Position numbers and translations under genes: made by a program
Notes under the pieces: model-generated
What the model was told of the DNA's origin: nothing
The model's input: the letters and a program-made list of their open reading frames with translations, nothing else
The model's database searches: none
Source of the DNA: Gaiellales bacterium
GTDB lineage: Bacteria > Actinomycetota > Thermoleophilia > BMS3ABIN01
Assembly: GCA_003599855.1 (NCBI GenBank)
Contig: QZKG01000030.1
Location: 1-61,942 of the forward strand
Length of the DNA: 61,942 bases
Direction: 5' to 3'
In this document: positions 52,448-60,787 of the stretch, one piece after another
How positions within the stretch are numbered: position 1 is the first letter of the stretch
Layout: each line of letters begins with the position of its first letter

Positions 52448-54334
52448 ATGAGTGACGACGCCACAGCGAAACACCGCTGGCTGTACTTGATGATAAGCCC
52501 TGCCTTCGCCGGCTTCGTCTGCGGCGCCAGCGTCGCGTTCGCGCTTTACGGCAACAAGCCCCGGTCCGCGTACATCCTGATCGGCGGCCTGCTCGGCGCC
52601 GCTGTCCTGCCCCTGGCCGCCCGCCTCTTCGCCGGCCTCGTCACGGGCAGGTCTAAGCGCCAGCCGGGAGAGATACAGCGGTCCCTCGGCTGGGCGGCCT
52701 TCCTTGGCTCATTCCCGATACTCCTGTACCTGCCCAACGCTTATTTCAAGGCCGGGGCGGAGACACACCCCGACGTGCCCGCCGAGATCGTGCCCGCATA
52801 CGCGGTGCCGGCCCTGCTGGTAATCACGTTCGTCATGATGGCAACCACGGCCTTCGTCCTGCTTCGCTACCGGGACGCCGGCGTCTTCGCACCGGAGAAT
52901 GACAAGGGCGTCTCCCGCCCGTGGGTCGTCCTGGGCCTGATGATCATCGTCTGGGTGGCGGTGGGCGTCTTCATGGATGTCACCAAGCATCACAACCTCT
53001 ATGTGCTGGGCTCCAACACCCCGATCGCGGACCGGGCGCTCGCGAACTTCACCGGCGGGGAGTTCATGTTCAATTCCATCACGCAGACTTTCGGGTCCAG
53101 CCTTCTTGGGGTACACCTGAACTTCATCTATGTGCTCGTCTACCCGTTCTACGTCATGTTCCCGTACTATGAGACGATAATCTCGGCCGGCACGCTCTTC
53201 CTCGGCCTCGGCGCGGTCCCGGTCTATCTGCTCGCCAGGAGGCATTTCTCCACCAATGTCAGCCTGCTGCTGGCTGCCGGCTACCTGCTGCACCCGAGCA
53301 TCATCGGCCAGCCGGCTTCCCAGGACCTCAGCGAGTTGAGGTTCGTGGCCATGCCACTGCTGTTCGCCTTTTACTTCTTCGACAGCAAGCGGTTCTGGCC
53401 GTTTATCGCTTTTTCGTTGCTGGCGATGACCATCCGGGAAGATGTGAGCGTCTTCATTGCGCTGTTCGGCATACTGGCTTTGTTCGGAAGGAGGAAGGCA
53501 CACTGGATCATCGCGCCGATCGCCATCGGCGCCGCCTATTTCATCATAGCTGTGAAGTGGCTGATACCCGCCTTCAATCCCAAGGGCAAGTTCGTGCGGC
53601 TGGGCGTCTACTCCCCCCTGGGAGACAGCATCGGCGACATCGCCCGGACCATCCTGCTGAAGCCATGGAAGCTGCTGGGGATCGCCCTCGGTTCGTTGCA
53701 GCATTTCGCCCTCATCGGCCAGATGTCGCTCACGACGGGAGTTTTCGCGCCCCTGTTCTCCGTGGCGGTGCTGGTTTCATTTCCCGCGATGGCCGAGAAC
53801 CTGATGCATTCTTCCCGGCCTGATATCGTCTGGTACTATTCGATCCTCTGGATCGCGACGCTGTTCCCGGCTTACATCCTGGGACTGAGCCGGATAAGGA
53901 CGATGGTTACCAGCGGGAGATGGAAAAACAGGTCATCGCTTGTTATCCCCCTGATCCTCTGTTTTTCCCTTTTCATGAGCATATCGATGTTCTATAAATG
54001 GTTCCTGCCCGAAAGGTTCACCCCACGCGAGAACATCGCGGCCATCGAGAACATCTTCTCTCTCATCCCGGCCGACGCCTCAATAATCATGCCCAGCTAC
54101 CTGCTGGAGAAAGCCGGGCCATCACAGGAGATCCGTTCCTATTACCAGGTGTATTATGAGTCCGTGGACGGCGAGGCAAAACCCAGGGAGGAATACGTGA
54201 TCATGGACACTGACATCGTGTCCGCGCAGGAATCCCGTGACGGTCGCGAAGTCCTGGAATCATTGATCGAAAGACATGATTACGCGCTCCTGTTCCAGGA
54301 AGGCAACCTTTCCCTTTACCATCTTTCCGAGTAG
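52448..54334 (+). CDS. DUF2079 multi-spanning membrane protein
   Basis: 628 residues with about 12-13 hydrophobic segments. DUF2079 marks: NFTGGEFMFNSITQTFGSSLLGVH-type loop near 195-215, YLLHPSIIGQPASQDLSELRFVAMPLLFAFYFF near 275-310, and AMTIREDVSVFIALFG near 320. The last 110 residues are a soluble tail. The family is distantly like GT-C glycosyltransferases but no catalytic role is proven. GAAGGG stands before the ATG; the gene starts 11 bases after the B2 gene, so it belongs to the same operon. Confidence 0.78.
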   Translation: MSDDATAKHRWLYLMISPAFAGFVCGASVAFALYGNKPRSAYILIGGLLGAAVLPLAARLFAGLVTGRSKRQPGEIQRSLGWAAFLGSFPILLYLPNAYFKAGAETHPDVPAEIVPAYAVPALLVITFVMMATTAFVLLRYRDAGVFAPENDKGVSRPWVVLGLMIIVWVAVGVFMDVTKHHNLYVLGSNTPIADRALANFTGGEFMFNSITQTFGSSLLGVHLNFIYVLVYPFYVMFPYYETIISAGTLFLGLGAVPVYLLARRHFSTNVSLLLAAGYLLHPSIIGQPASQDLSELRFVAMPLLFAFYFFDSKRFWPFIAFSLLAMTIREDVSVFIALFGILALFGRRKAHWIIAPIAIGAAYFIIAVKWLIPAFNPKGKFVRLGVYSPLGDSIGDIARTILLKPWKLLGIALGSLQHFALIGQMSLTTGVFAPLFSVAVLVSFPAMAENLMHSSRPDIVWYYSILWIATLFPAYILGLSRIRTMVTSGRWKNRSSLVIPLILCFSLFMSISMFYKWFLPERFTPRENIAAIENIFSLIPADASIIMPSYLLEKAGPSQEIRSYYQVYYESVDGEAKPREEYVIMDTDIVSAQESRDGREVLESLIERHDYALLFQEGNLSLYHLSE

Positions 54335-54396
54335 GCGGCGCTGCCCTGCGGCCGCCGAAGCCAGGACCAGAGACAGATCATGCCGATCACGACAAG

Positions 54397-55641
54397 GTGA
54401 TACTTTTGAATGAGAACCTCCCGGGCGGCCTGAGCGATGAGCAGTTGCTCATAGCATACAGCTCCAGGGTCGTGTTGACTGACCGCGAAAAATCCATAGT
54501 CGAGCGTCTCCTGCGTCAGGACCTCGACTGGGATGAGGTCCTCACGCTATCGCGCCGTCACCTGGTGACACCGCTGATGTACAACGCGCTTTCTGCCAGC
54601 TCCCTGCTGGAGTATGTCCCCCAGGGGATCAGGGAGAAGATGCACCGCAATACTACGGGGAACCTTGCGCGCAACATGCAGAAGCGGGCCGAGCTGCTCC
54701 GGGTCCTGTCGGCGCTCGAAGACAAGGGGGTCAAGACCGTCGTGCTCAAGGGGAACGCGCTGGTCCACACCATCTATGGCGACGAGAGTCTTCGCGTCTT
54801 CGGGGACATCGACCTGCTGGTGCCGAGAGGCCGCCTGGAAGCAGCCAAGACGGTGATGGCCGAGATGGGATACTCCACGATCGCGGGCGTCTATCCTGTA
54901 CCCGATGATCAGAACGAGGAACTCGGCTGTGAATGGACCTACGTCGGTCCGGCGGGGATCATAGTGGAGATACACTGGGACCTCCTGGACAGGAAGTCCT
55001 CATTCGCAATCGCGCCACAAGAGCTGATCGACAGGTCGGAAGCATTCGATCTGGACGGGCGGGAAGCCTATTCCCTCTCTACCGAGGACCTCCTGATCCA
55101 CCTGTGCATCCACCAGTTCAAGCACCACTGGGAGCAGCTCAGGGATCTGTGTGACGTCAATGAGATCATCCGGCAGGGCGAGGTCGACTGGGACGTCCTG
55201 CTCTCAAGGTCAGCCCTCACGGGAGCAGACAGATGCGTTTACTATACGCTTCGCCTGGCAGGCGAATTCCTCGAAACGCCTGTTCCCGATAATGTCTTCA
55301 GGACCTTTGAATCCAGGGTCAGGCCGGGGGTCGTATCCAGGAGCGTGTTCGACCTGGTCAAGAGGAGCGTCCTGGCACATGAAGCGCCGCACGGATTCTG
55401 GCCCGTCATCCTGGTCGAAGGTTCCGGCAAGAAGCTTTCCGTGATATACGAGACCCTGTTATTGCAGTCACGGAGTGCGGCTGCCCCCGAAGCCGGAGAG
55501 TCCGGTCCTCCGCAAAGGCGCAGCCCGATGAAGGTGATCACTGAAAGCGTACGCTCGGTGGTGGGATACAGGCACCTGGTCTATCAGCTGGTATCGAGCC
55601 TGCTCAGAAACCTGGCATCCTCGCGCAACAAAAGAACCTGA
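54397..55641 (+). CDS. nucleotidyltransferase family protein (NTP_transf_5)
   Basis: 414 residues. Nucleotidyltransferase fold: VVLKGNALVHTIYGD, then RVFGDIDLLVPRGR with the metal-binding DID, EIHWDLLDRK as third acidic strand, and LSTEDLLIHLCIHQFKHHWEQLRDLCDV, the NTP_transf_5 helical part. This family recurs beside HprK-like, PqqD and B2 genes; what it transfers and to what is not known. The codon at 54397 is GTG; TTG at 54406 has AAGGTGA better placed and may be the real start. It converges on the 55651 gene with 9 bases between. Confidence 0.78.
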   Translation: MILLNENLPGGLSDEQLLIAYSSRVVLTDREKSIVERLLRQDLDWDEVLTLSRRHLVTPLMYNALSASSLLEYVPQGIREKMHRNTTGNLARNMQKRAELLRVLSALEDKGVKTVVLKGNALVHTIYGDESLRVFGDIDLLVPRGRLEAAKTVMAEMGYSTIAGVYPVPDDQNEELGCEWTYVGPAGIIVEIHWDLLDRKSSFAIAPQELIDRSEAFDLDGREAYSLSTEDLLIHLCIHQFKHHWEQLRDLCDVNEIIRQGEVDWDVLLSRSALTGADRCVYYTLRLAGEFLETPVPDNVFRTFESRVRPGVVSRSVFDLVKRSVLAHEAPHGFWPVILVEGSGKKLSVIYETLLLQSRSAAAPEAGESGPPQRRSPMKVITESVRSVVGYRHLVYQLVSSLLRNLASSRNKRT

Positions 55642-55650
55642 AAGCCGGCC

Positions 55651-57093
55651 TCAGCCGGACGGGAAGTACACCAGCCTGCCGCCCTGCTCGATCGCTTCAC
55701 CGCTGACACTCACCCGGAAGTTGCTGACCCCGGGCGGGACAAGGAACTTGACCGGGAACTGCCTGACCTCTCCCGGGTTTATGGTCCCCAGGTCCATGGG
55801 GAGCGAGAGCTCATGAACGACATGATTGGTCTGGCTGACCTGGACTATCGAGACGTTATTGCTTACTACCAGGCCCCTGTTACGCACATTGAACACGGTC
55901 GTCAGCCGGCGTGACTGATAGTCCTCGTAGCTCTGCCAGTGAATGCTGTCAACGGAAAGATACAGATCGTCCTGGGAGGCACGCAGGTAATCTTTCAACA
56001 TGTAGAAGTATGGCTTGGGCTCGAACATCTGCTTGCCGGTAAGGATGCCGTCCCTGTAGGCGCTGGTATATAGCAGCCCGAACCCGGCCTCCATGTCGTC
56101 CGAGTCATACCAGTTGCGGTCCATCAGCCTGAATATGGTCATGACCTCCACCGACGGGTACTCGTTCCTGGCAGTCTCCAGGGCGTCTATCATGTACTCC
56201 ATCTGCTGGGCTTCGCTGACGCTGCGATTCAGCACATTCCCCGTCGTGGACCATCCGATTGCCGATATCCAGATCCCTTTGGCAACATCCCCATTCGCGT
56301 CCATGGTCCTTCTCAGGTTGCCGATCTTGGCGAAAAGACGGGAAGTGCTGGGTTTGCCGCTGGGGTTCTCTGTCCAGGGGTGGATATTCGCCTTGTCGAA
56401 GTAAGGCCCCGCTCCCTGACGGTACATCTCAGCGATGAACTCGTCAGAATACCAGGCGGTCACCCCGCCCATGATGATGACAGAGTCGGGATTTGCCTCC
56501 TTGGCCCGTGTGTAGGCTGTCTTCAGCAGCAGAGAATAGCCGGCGGCTTTTTCGTAGACAGTCGTTGGGGAAGAGGTCCGCCAGAAACCGTTGAGGTCAG
56601 GCTCCATCCATATCTCCCAGTGATCTATCCGGCCCTTGTACTGTGACACTACCCTGTATACGAAATCACCGTAATCGGTGACGAACTGGCGGAAAGCTGG
56701 GCTTTGCGGGTCGCCGTTGCCCGGGATGAAGACCGGGTCAGAGCTGCCGTTGGCCCAGGAGGGCGCTCCGTAGATGACGCCGTAGACACTGATGCCGCGC
56801 TGGGTGGCGAACCTCTCGATGGCATCGAGCATCTGGGTAGTCGAAGAGTCGAGGCTGCCTCCGCGAGAGGCCTGCCACTGGTGCCAGGGCACCCACTCAC
56901 GGTGCCAGTCCACGCCCAACTCCTGCATCCGCTGCATGCCGATGCTGGCGTTACTCTCCTTGTTCGGGGCATAGACGCCGCCCATCGGCTCTGCCGTGCC
57001 TACTTCCAGCGCGAATGCCGGAGTCGCTGAAATTATTGAAAACAGGAGGGATATTACAAATGCGGGAAGCAACCTCCGCAGCAAGGTAACCAA
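55651..57093 (-). CDS. secreted glycoside-hydrolase-like protein, probably inactive, under a c-di-GMP riboswitch
   Basis: 480 residues: signal peptide (about 1-29, ending PAFA), a clan GH-A TIM barrel (about 35-370), and a CARDB-like beta domain (about 385-480). WEIWMEPD at 159-166 stands where clan GH-A has WEIWNEP (acid/base E164 kept, Asn replaced by Met). The nucleophile strand reads WISAIGW at 275-281, with Ala278 where Glu is expected. So it may bind glycans without cutting them. TTG at 57093 follows AAAAGGGG directly; TTG three codons on has better spacing. A c-di-GMP-I riboswitch precedes it. It ends a polysaccharide gene block. Confidence 0.8.
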   Translation of the reverse strand: MVTLLRRLLPAFVISLLFSIISATPAFALEVGTAEPMGGVYAPNKESNASIGMQRMQELGVDWHREWVPWHQWQASRGGSLDSSTTQMLDAIERFATQRGISVYGVIYGAPSWANGSSDPVFIPGNGDPQSPAFRQFVTDYGDFVYRVVSQYKGRIDHWEIWMEPDLNGFWRTSSPTTVYEKAAGYSLLLKTAYTRAKEANPDSVIIMGGVTAWYSDEFIAEMYRQGAGPYFDKANIHPWTENPSGKPSTSRLFAKIGNLRRTMDANGDVAKGIWISAIGWSTTGNVLNRSVSEAQQMEYMIDALETARNEYPSVEVMTIFRLMDRNWYDSDDMEAGFGLLYTSAYRDGILTGKQMFEPKPYFYMLKDYLRASQDDLYLSVDSIHWQSYEDYQSRRLTTVFNVRNRGLVVSNNVSIVQVSQTNHVVHELSLPMDLGTINPGEVRQFPVKFLVPPGVSNFRVSVSGEAIEQGGRLVYFPSG

Positions 57094-57110
57094 CCCCTTT
57101 TCGGTAACCA
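57085..57110 (-). repeat. direct repeat TGGTTACC at the riboswitch 3' end and start codon
   Basis: TGGTTACC occurs at 57110-57103 (end of the aptamer) and again at 57092-57085 (over the start of the coding region), 18 bases apart. The two copies could compete for the same pairing partner and so act as the switching element. Confidence 0.6.
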
Positions 57111-57190
57111 GGCTGCCTTGCCTCCCTAAGGCCCTGAGCTTTGCGTCCCCGCCTCACGACGGGTTTGCCCTTTCGTTGGAGCTATTACCT
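57085..57190 (-). ncRNA. cyclic-di-GMP-I (GEMM-I) riboswitch
   Basis: On the minus strand the aptamer reads GAAAGGGCAAACC, a 6-bp stem CCCGTC/GGCGGG with GTGA tetraloop, then GGACGCAAAGC, then stem P3 (CAGG-GCCTT / AAGGC-AG-CCTG) and GGTTACCG. These are the conserved GEMM-I core pieces in order. The ligand-discriminating position (G20 of the Vc2 RNA) is G, which favours c-di-GMP over cGAMP. An outer stem is possible: GGTAA and CCAAC (57189-57185, 57179-57175) pair with GTTGG and TTACC (57094-57085). That stem includes the TTG start codon at 57093 of the next gene, so ligand binding would most simply block translation. Confidence 0.93.
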
Positions 57191-57294
57191 TTATCGGCGC
57201 ATGATTTACCCTCGTTAATTCACCAGCTGATTGTCACACCACAGGATTTGTCGCAGGTAAATGATGCGCAACGGCGCTGCATAACAGCTGCTTG

Positions 57295-57957
57295 CTATCT
57301 ACCCACAACTACGAATGACTTTGTGAGCCCTAACACTTTTTCATCATGCATGTCCCCCTGGGGAAAAAGTGCCAGCACTTCATGTCTGGTCAAGAGCCTT
57401 ATCGATTCGACTGATGATCGTGCTTCATCCGGGTCAGGTTTCTTCTTAACCCAACCCAGACTAAAGTGCTGCAACAGGAGTGTCCTCACCTTAACGGGCA
57501 GAAATTGAAAAAAAGGGAACAGAAAATGTGGCTCGACCGGAAAGTACCGATTAGGTGTCTGAACGTAATATGTCTTACCAACGCGCTGTATCTCGTCCGC
57601 CATCTTTTGCTGCTCGGTAAAGGCCCCCACGTGTTCAATGACAGAATTGGAAAATACAACATCGAACTCGTCGTCCCCGAATTGTTGCAGGTCTGTGGCG
57701 TTGCCGGCCAGGTAAGTCATGTTAGGGTGGCTGACTTCAATCCTCTCGATGTTCAGCAACAATATCTGCACACCCTCCATCTGAGAGATCCCCGCCACCT
57801 CCCAGAATGATTGAGTACCGCCGACATCAAGAATCCGCAAGGGCCGCGGCATCCCGTCTATCAACTGATGGAAAATCGACAGCCTTCGCTTACGCATACG
57901 CGATGCCCAGGATTCCGGATTCCTGTTGTCCACTATCCTTGCTATCAATCTCTTCAA
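57295..57957 (-). CDS. SAM-dependent methyltransferase, type 11
   Basis: 220 residues. The SAM motif I is ILDVGGTQSFW near 42-52, followed by LLLNIERIEV, LAGNATDLQQFGDDEFDVVFSNSVIEHV (motif for UbiE-type enzymes) and a YVQTPNRYFPVEPHFLFPFFQFLP stretch common in methyltransferases of sugar/polysaccharide loci. Start TTG with no good ribosome site. Probably methylates a glycan or lipid-linked sugar. Neighbours are glycosyltransferases upstream. Confidence 0.82.
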   Translation of the reverse strand: MKRLIARIVDNRNPESWASRMRKRRLSIFHQLIDGMPRPLRILDVGGTQSFWEVAGISQMEGVQILLLNIERIEVSHPNMTYLAGNATDLQQFGDDEFDVVFSNSVIEHVGAFTEQQKMADEIQRVGKTYYVQTPNRYFPVEPHFLFPFFQFLPVKVRTLLLQHFSLGWVKKKPDPDEARSSVESIRLLTRHEVLALFPQGDMHDEKVLGLTKSFVVVGR

Positions 57958-57976
57958 GAAACACCCGCTTAGGTTG

Positions 57977-58723
57977 CTATCTGCGTTTCTTTATCTTCGT
58001 GTAGTAAATGACTCTTATGACAAAAAGCGGGTTTCCCACGATGTAGCGGCGCCACAACCTCTTGGGCTCCACAATCAGTCGAAAGACCCACTCGATACCA
58101 CGATCCAGCATCCATCGTGGTGCCCTCCTGACCCTGCCTGACAGATAATCAAATAGGGCGCCGACACCTATTGAAACTGGAACGCCCAGCTTGGCCATGT
58201 TCTCATGTATCCAGATCTCCTGCTTGGGATTTCCCAGGGCTACGAGGAGTACATCAGGGTCGGACTTCCTGATGATGTCGAGAACCTCGCCTTCTTCCAG
58301 CTTCGTGAAATAACCATGGTGACTGCCAGCTATCATCAATCCTGGATATCGCGCCTTTAGAATCGAAGCAGCGCTCTCGGCCACACCAGGAGCGGCTCCC
58401 AGGAGAAAGATCGACCTGCCTTTTTCCTGAAGATGATCGCACAAGGCTGGCACGAAATCAGTCCCGACCATGTTATCCAGGAACTTCCTGTCCTGCATCC
58501 TGGCAGCCCATGAAACACCGCTACCATCATTCAACACCAGATCTGCGCCATCCAGGATCCGCCTGTAATCCTCGTTCTTCCATGAAATATTGAGCGTATG
58601 TGCGTTTACAATGCACACTGACCGCGGCGCGTCCGCAACTATCAGGTCTTCGATCCGTATTATGGCATCCTGTCTGGTCAGCGGCTCGACATTTACGCCA
58701 AGAATGTCTATTTTCTCAGCCAC
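57977..58723 (-). CDS. WecG/TagA/CpsF family glycosyltransferase
   Basis: 248 residues, family GT26. DGSGVSWAARM near 66-76, GAAPGVAESAASILKARYPGL near 109-128, LVALGNPKQEIWIHEN near 160-175, and GVGALFDYLSGRVRRAPRWM near 186-205 are the family marks. TagA and WecG add ManNAc or ManNAcA to undecaprenyl-linked GlcNAc, the second step for teichoic acid or enterobacterial antigen. Start GTG. The C-terminal basic helix would hold it at the membrane. Confidence 0.92.
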   Translation of the reverse strand: MAEKIDILGVNVEPLTRQDAIIRIEDLIVADAPRSVCIVNAHTLNISWKNEDYRRILDGADLVLNDGSGVSWAARMQDRKFLDNMVGTDFVPALCDHLQEKGRSIFLLGAAPGVAESAASILKARYPGLMIAGSHHGYFTKLEEGEVLDIIRKSDPDVLLVALGNPKQEIWIHENMAKLGVPVSIGVGALFDYLSGRVRRAPRWMLDRGIEWVFRLIVEPKRLWRRYIVGNPLFVIRVIYYTKIKKRR

Positions 58724-58748
58724 TATCCTGGAATCGATGGAAGAGCTC

Positions 58749-59711
58749 TCATTTGCCGCCGAACTCCTGCCTTATACGATCGATCTGCCACCAATGCATC
58801 TGCAGATTCAAATTCAAATCCTTGTAACGCTTCCATGTCTCCCCATCCATCGGATTCCTTTTAATCGAAGCGGCACGCATCAGCTGCACTGCTTCTTTAA
58901 GGCCTACAGGCGCGACTTTCCAGGAACCAGCACGTCTGCCTTTTTCAGCGTACACCAGCAGGCGGAACAATGTCATCGTGATTGACTGTCTCAACGGGAA
59001 GTGTGTCCAAATGGTTATCAGCAGGTTCCTCAGGCAGTAAGTCAGTCGTTCCGGCCCTTCATATCTCCCTTCTGGTGATGTTTTGTGGCGCACGACGACA
59101 TCCCCACAATATAAGAGCCGATAACCGAGCTTTATCGCGCGTATGCTGAACTCATCCTCCTCACGGCAAAAAAAGAAGCACGCCGGCAATAAACCGGCCG
59201 AGTCGAACACTGCCCTCCTGACTGCAAAGCCGCAGCCACAAAAAGAATATGTTTCAAAATTCCTGCGTGCCTCTTTCAGTTGCGCCTTTGGATAAACCCA
59301 GCTTCCATGATCCAATTCACCACTATAATAATCATCTATCCGGCACGAAATTATTCCGACTCGTGCTTCATCATTGAAACGCTCCACGATTTTTTTTATT
59401 CCGTCTTCTTCCAGGAATGCATCATTATCGATAAAAAATAGTATCTCCCCGCTCGCGTTTTCGATACCGAGATTGCGGCCGCCTGGGACGCCAAGGTTCT
59501 CGCTCGACCTAATGACCTTAACGTCATTCATGCTGTGTTCAATCTTCTCTGCTGAGCCATCATCAGATGCATTGTCGACCAGCACCATCTCGATGTTATC
59601 GTAGGTTTGCCTTCTCAGGTCGTTAAGCACCTCGATGGTATCCTCGGGACGGTTCCAGTTTAGGACTATGATGGAAACAAGCGGCATGTTGTCTGCTGGG
59701 CTGCTGCTCAA
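58749..59711 (-). CDS. family 2 glycosyltransferase
   Basis: 320 residues. GT-A fold: VSIIVLNWNRPEDTIEVLNDL, VLVDNASDDGSAE, NLGVPGGRNLGI, and the metal motif FFIDNDA (D-x-D) near 90-96. A later CREEDEFSIRAIKLGY replaces the ED(V/L)D catalytic site. Likely adds a sugar such as rhamnose or galactose to a polymer repeat. The start is TTG overlapping the previous gene by 4 bases; ATG eight codons later is an alternative. Confidence 0.87.
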   Translation of the reverse strand: MSSSPADNMPLVSIIVLNWNRPEDTIEVLNDLRRQTYDNIEMVLVDNASDDGSAEKIEHSMNDVKVIRSSENLGVPGGRNLGIENASGEILFFIDNDAFLEEDGIKKIVERFNDEARVGIISCRIDDYYSGELDHGSWVYPKAQLKEARRNFETYSFCGCGFAVRRAVFDSAGLLPACFFFCREEDEFSIRAIKLGYRLLYCGDVVVRHKTSPEGRYEGPERLTYCLRNLLITIWTHFPLRQSITMTLFRLLVYAEKGRRAGSWKVAPVGLKEAVQLMRAASIKRNPMDGETWKRYKDLNLNLQMHWWQIDRIRQEFGGK

Positions 59712-60787
59712 TTTAAGGGGAACCTCTTCAAGACTTTTTCAGGGTCCTTTGATAGCACCGACCAGCGTAATAACGCCATGTACTTCGCATGCGCTACATG
59801 AGCCTTCTGGCGGACCCCTTCCGGCATAATAAAGCCTAAAACCAAAACTGGCAGCAAAACCAGGATTCTGAATAATGAGCCCACCAACATGATAGCGGAA
59901 AAGCAGAGGGCGGTTCCCCTCCCCCTGAAGTCACTAAAATACAGCCAGTACGCTTCGCCCTGTTCCAGAACGAACAACGCCAGCCGTTGCTTTGATACAG
60001 CTGCGCTCTGCGCAACCAGGTGATCGATCTCGGCTTCGGGAAGATACTGAACATCGTAGCCGGCGCACCAGGCACGCTTGCACAATTCCACATCTTCATA
60101 ATACATGGGAATGCGTTCATCCATGTACCCGTGCTTGTCCAGAAAATCTCGCCTTACCAACATGGCCGCACCTAGAATGCATGGCACTTTCCTGCCGCTC
60201 TCGTGATCCCAATACTCCATGCGGTACCTGCCAAACAGGCGGCTCCTGGGGAATATGCGACGCAACAGGCTCAACTCGAAAATCGACATCAGCAGGGACG
60301 GGAACTGGCGCGCGCAGACAACCTGTACTCTCCCATCTGGCTGCAAGATCTTTGGACCGGCTATTGCAGTCAATGGGTTCTCGTCCATGAAACTCTTCAG
60401 TGTCTGTATGCAACCGGGGTGAACGATAGTGTCGGGGTTCAGGAACATGACGTAGGAGCCGCTGGCATGATCAAGAGCCTCATTGTTCCCCTTGGCAAAA
60501 CCAACATTGTCCTTTGACTCTATCAGTCTGACTTCGGGAAAATCTCTGCGAATCAGTTCGACTGTCCGATCCGTTGAAGCATTGTCAAAAACAATAATCT
60601 CTAACGGCTCGTGCCTGGATTCTTCATCCAGCGACTTGAGGCAATCCACCAACACGTCAGCGGAGTTCCACGTTACGATGATTACTGATATCGAAACAGG
60701 CGCGCCAGCATCATTAGAGCCGCTATTAAAACTCGAGATTGACTCAGGCACCGGCCAGATCGATCCTCTCATCCATCGAAACCGCAA
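59708..60787 (-). CDS. family 2 glycosyltransferase, rhamnosyltransferase-like
   Basis: About 359 residues. VSVIIVTWNSADVLVDCLKSL, VFDNASTDRTVELI, NVGFAKGNNEAL and FLNPDTIV (DxD variant) form the GT-A core; MYYEDVELCKRAWCAGYDV is the catalytic stretch of WbbL-type rhamnosyltransferases. Two hydrophobic segments near 290-325 may anchor it. The N-terminal 25-30 residues are not conserved and overlap the ligase-like gene by up to 44 bases, so the true start may be later (ATG 60772 or GTG 60751). Confidence 0.87.
   Translation of the reverse strand: MRFRWMRGSIWPVPESISSFNSGSNDAGAPVSISVIIVTWNSADVLVDCLKSLDEESRHEPLEIIVFDNASTDRTVELIRRDFPEVRLIESKDNVGFAKGNNEALDHASGSYVMFLNPDTIVHPGCIQTLKSFMDENPLTAIAGPKILQPDGRVQVVCARQFPSLLMSIFELSLLRRIFPRSRLFGRYRMEYWDHESGRKVPCILGAAMLVRRDFLDKHGYMDERIPMYYEDVELCKRAWCAGYDVQYLPEAEIDHLVAQSAAVSKQRLALFVLEQGEAYWLYFSDFRGRGTALCFSAIMLVGSLFRILVLLPVLVLGFIMPEGVRQKAHVAHAKYMALLRWSVLSKDPEKVLKRFPLN

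Noticed and set aside
54380..54400. 6-codon frame whose stop overlaps the nucleotidyltransferase start
   Set aside because: Too short to interpret; likely chance.
55650..55680. hairpin CCGGC/GCCGG as bidirectional terminator between the converging genes
   Set aside because: Five-bp stem inside the end of the GH-like gene without a U-tract on either side.
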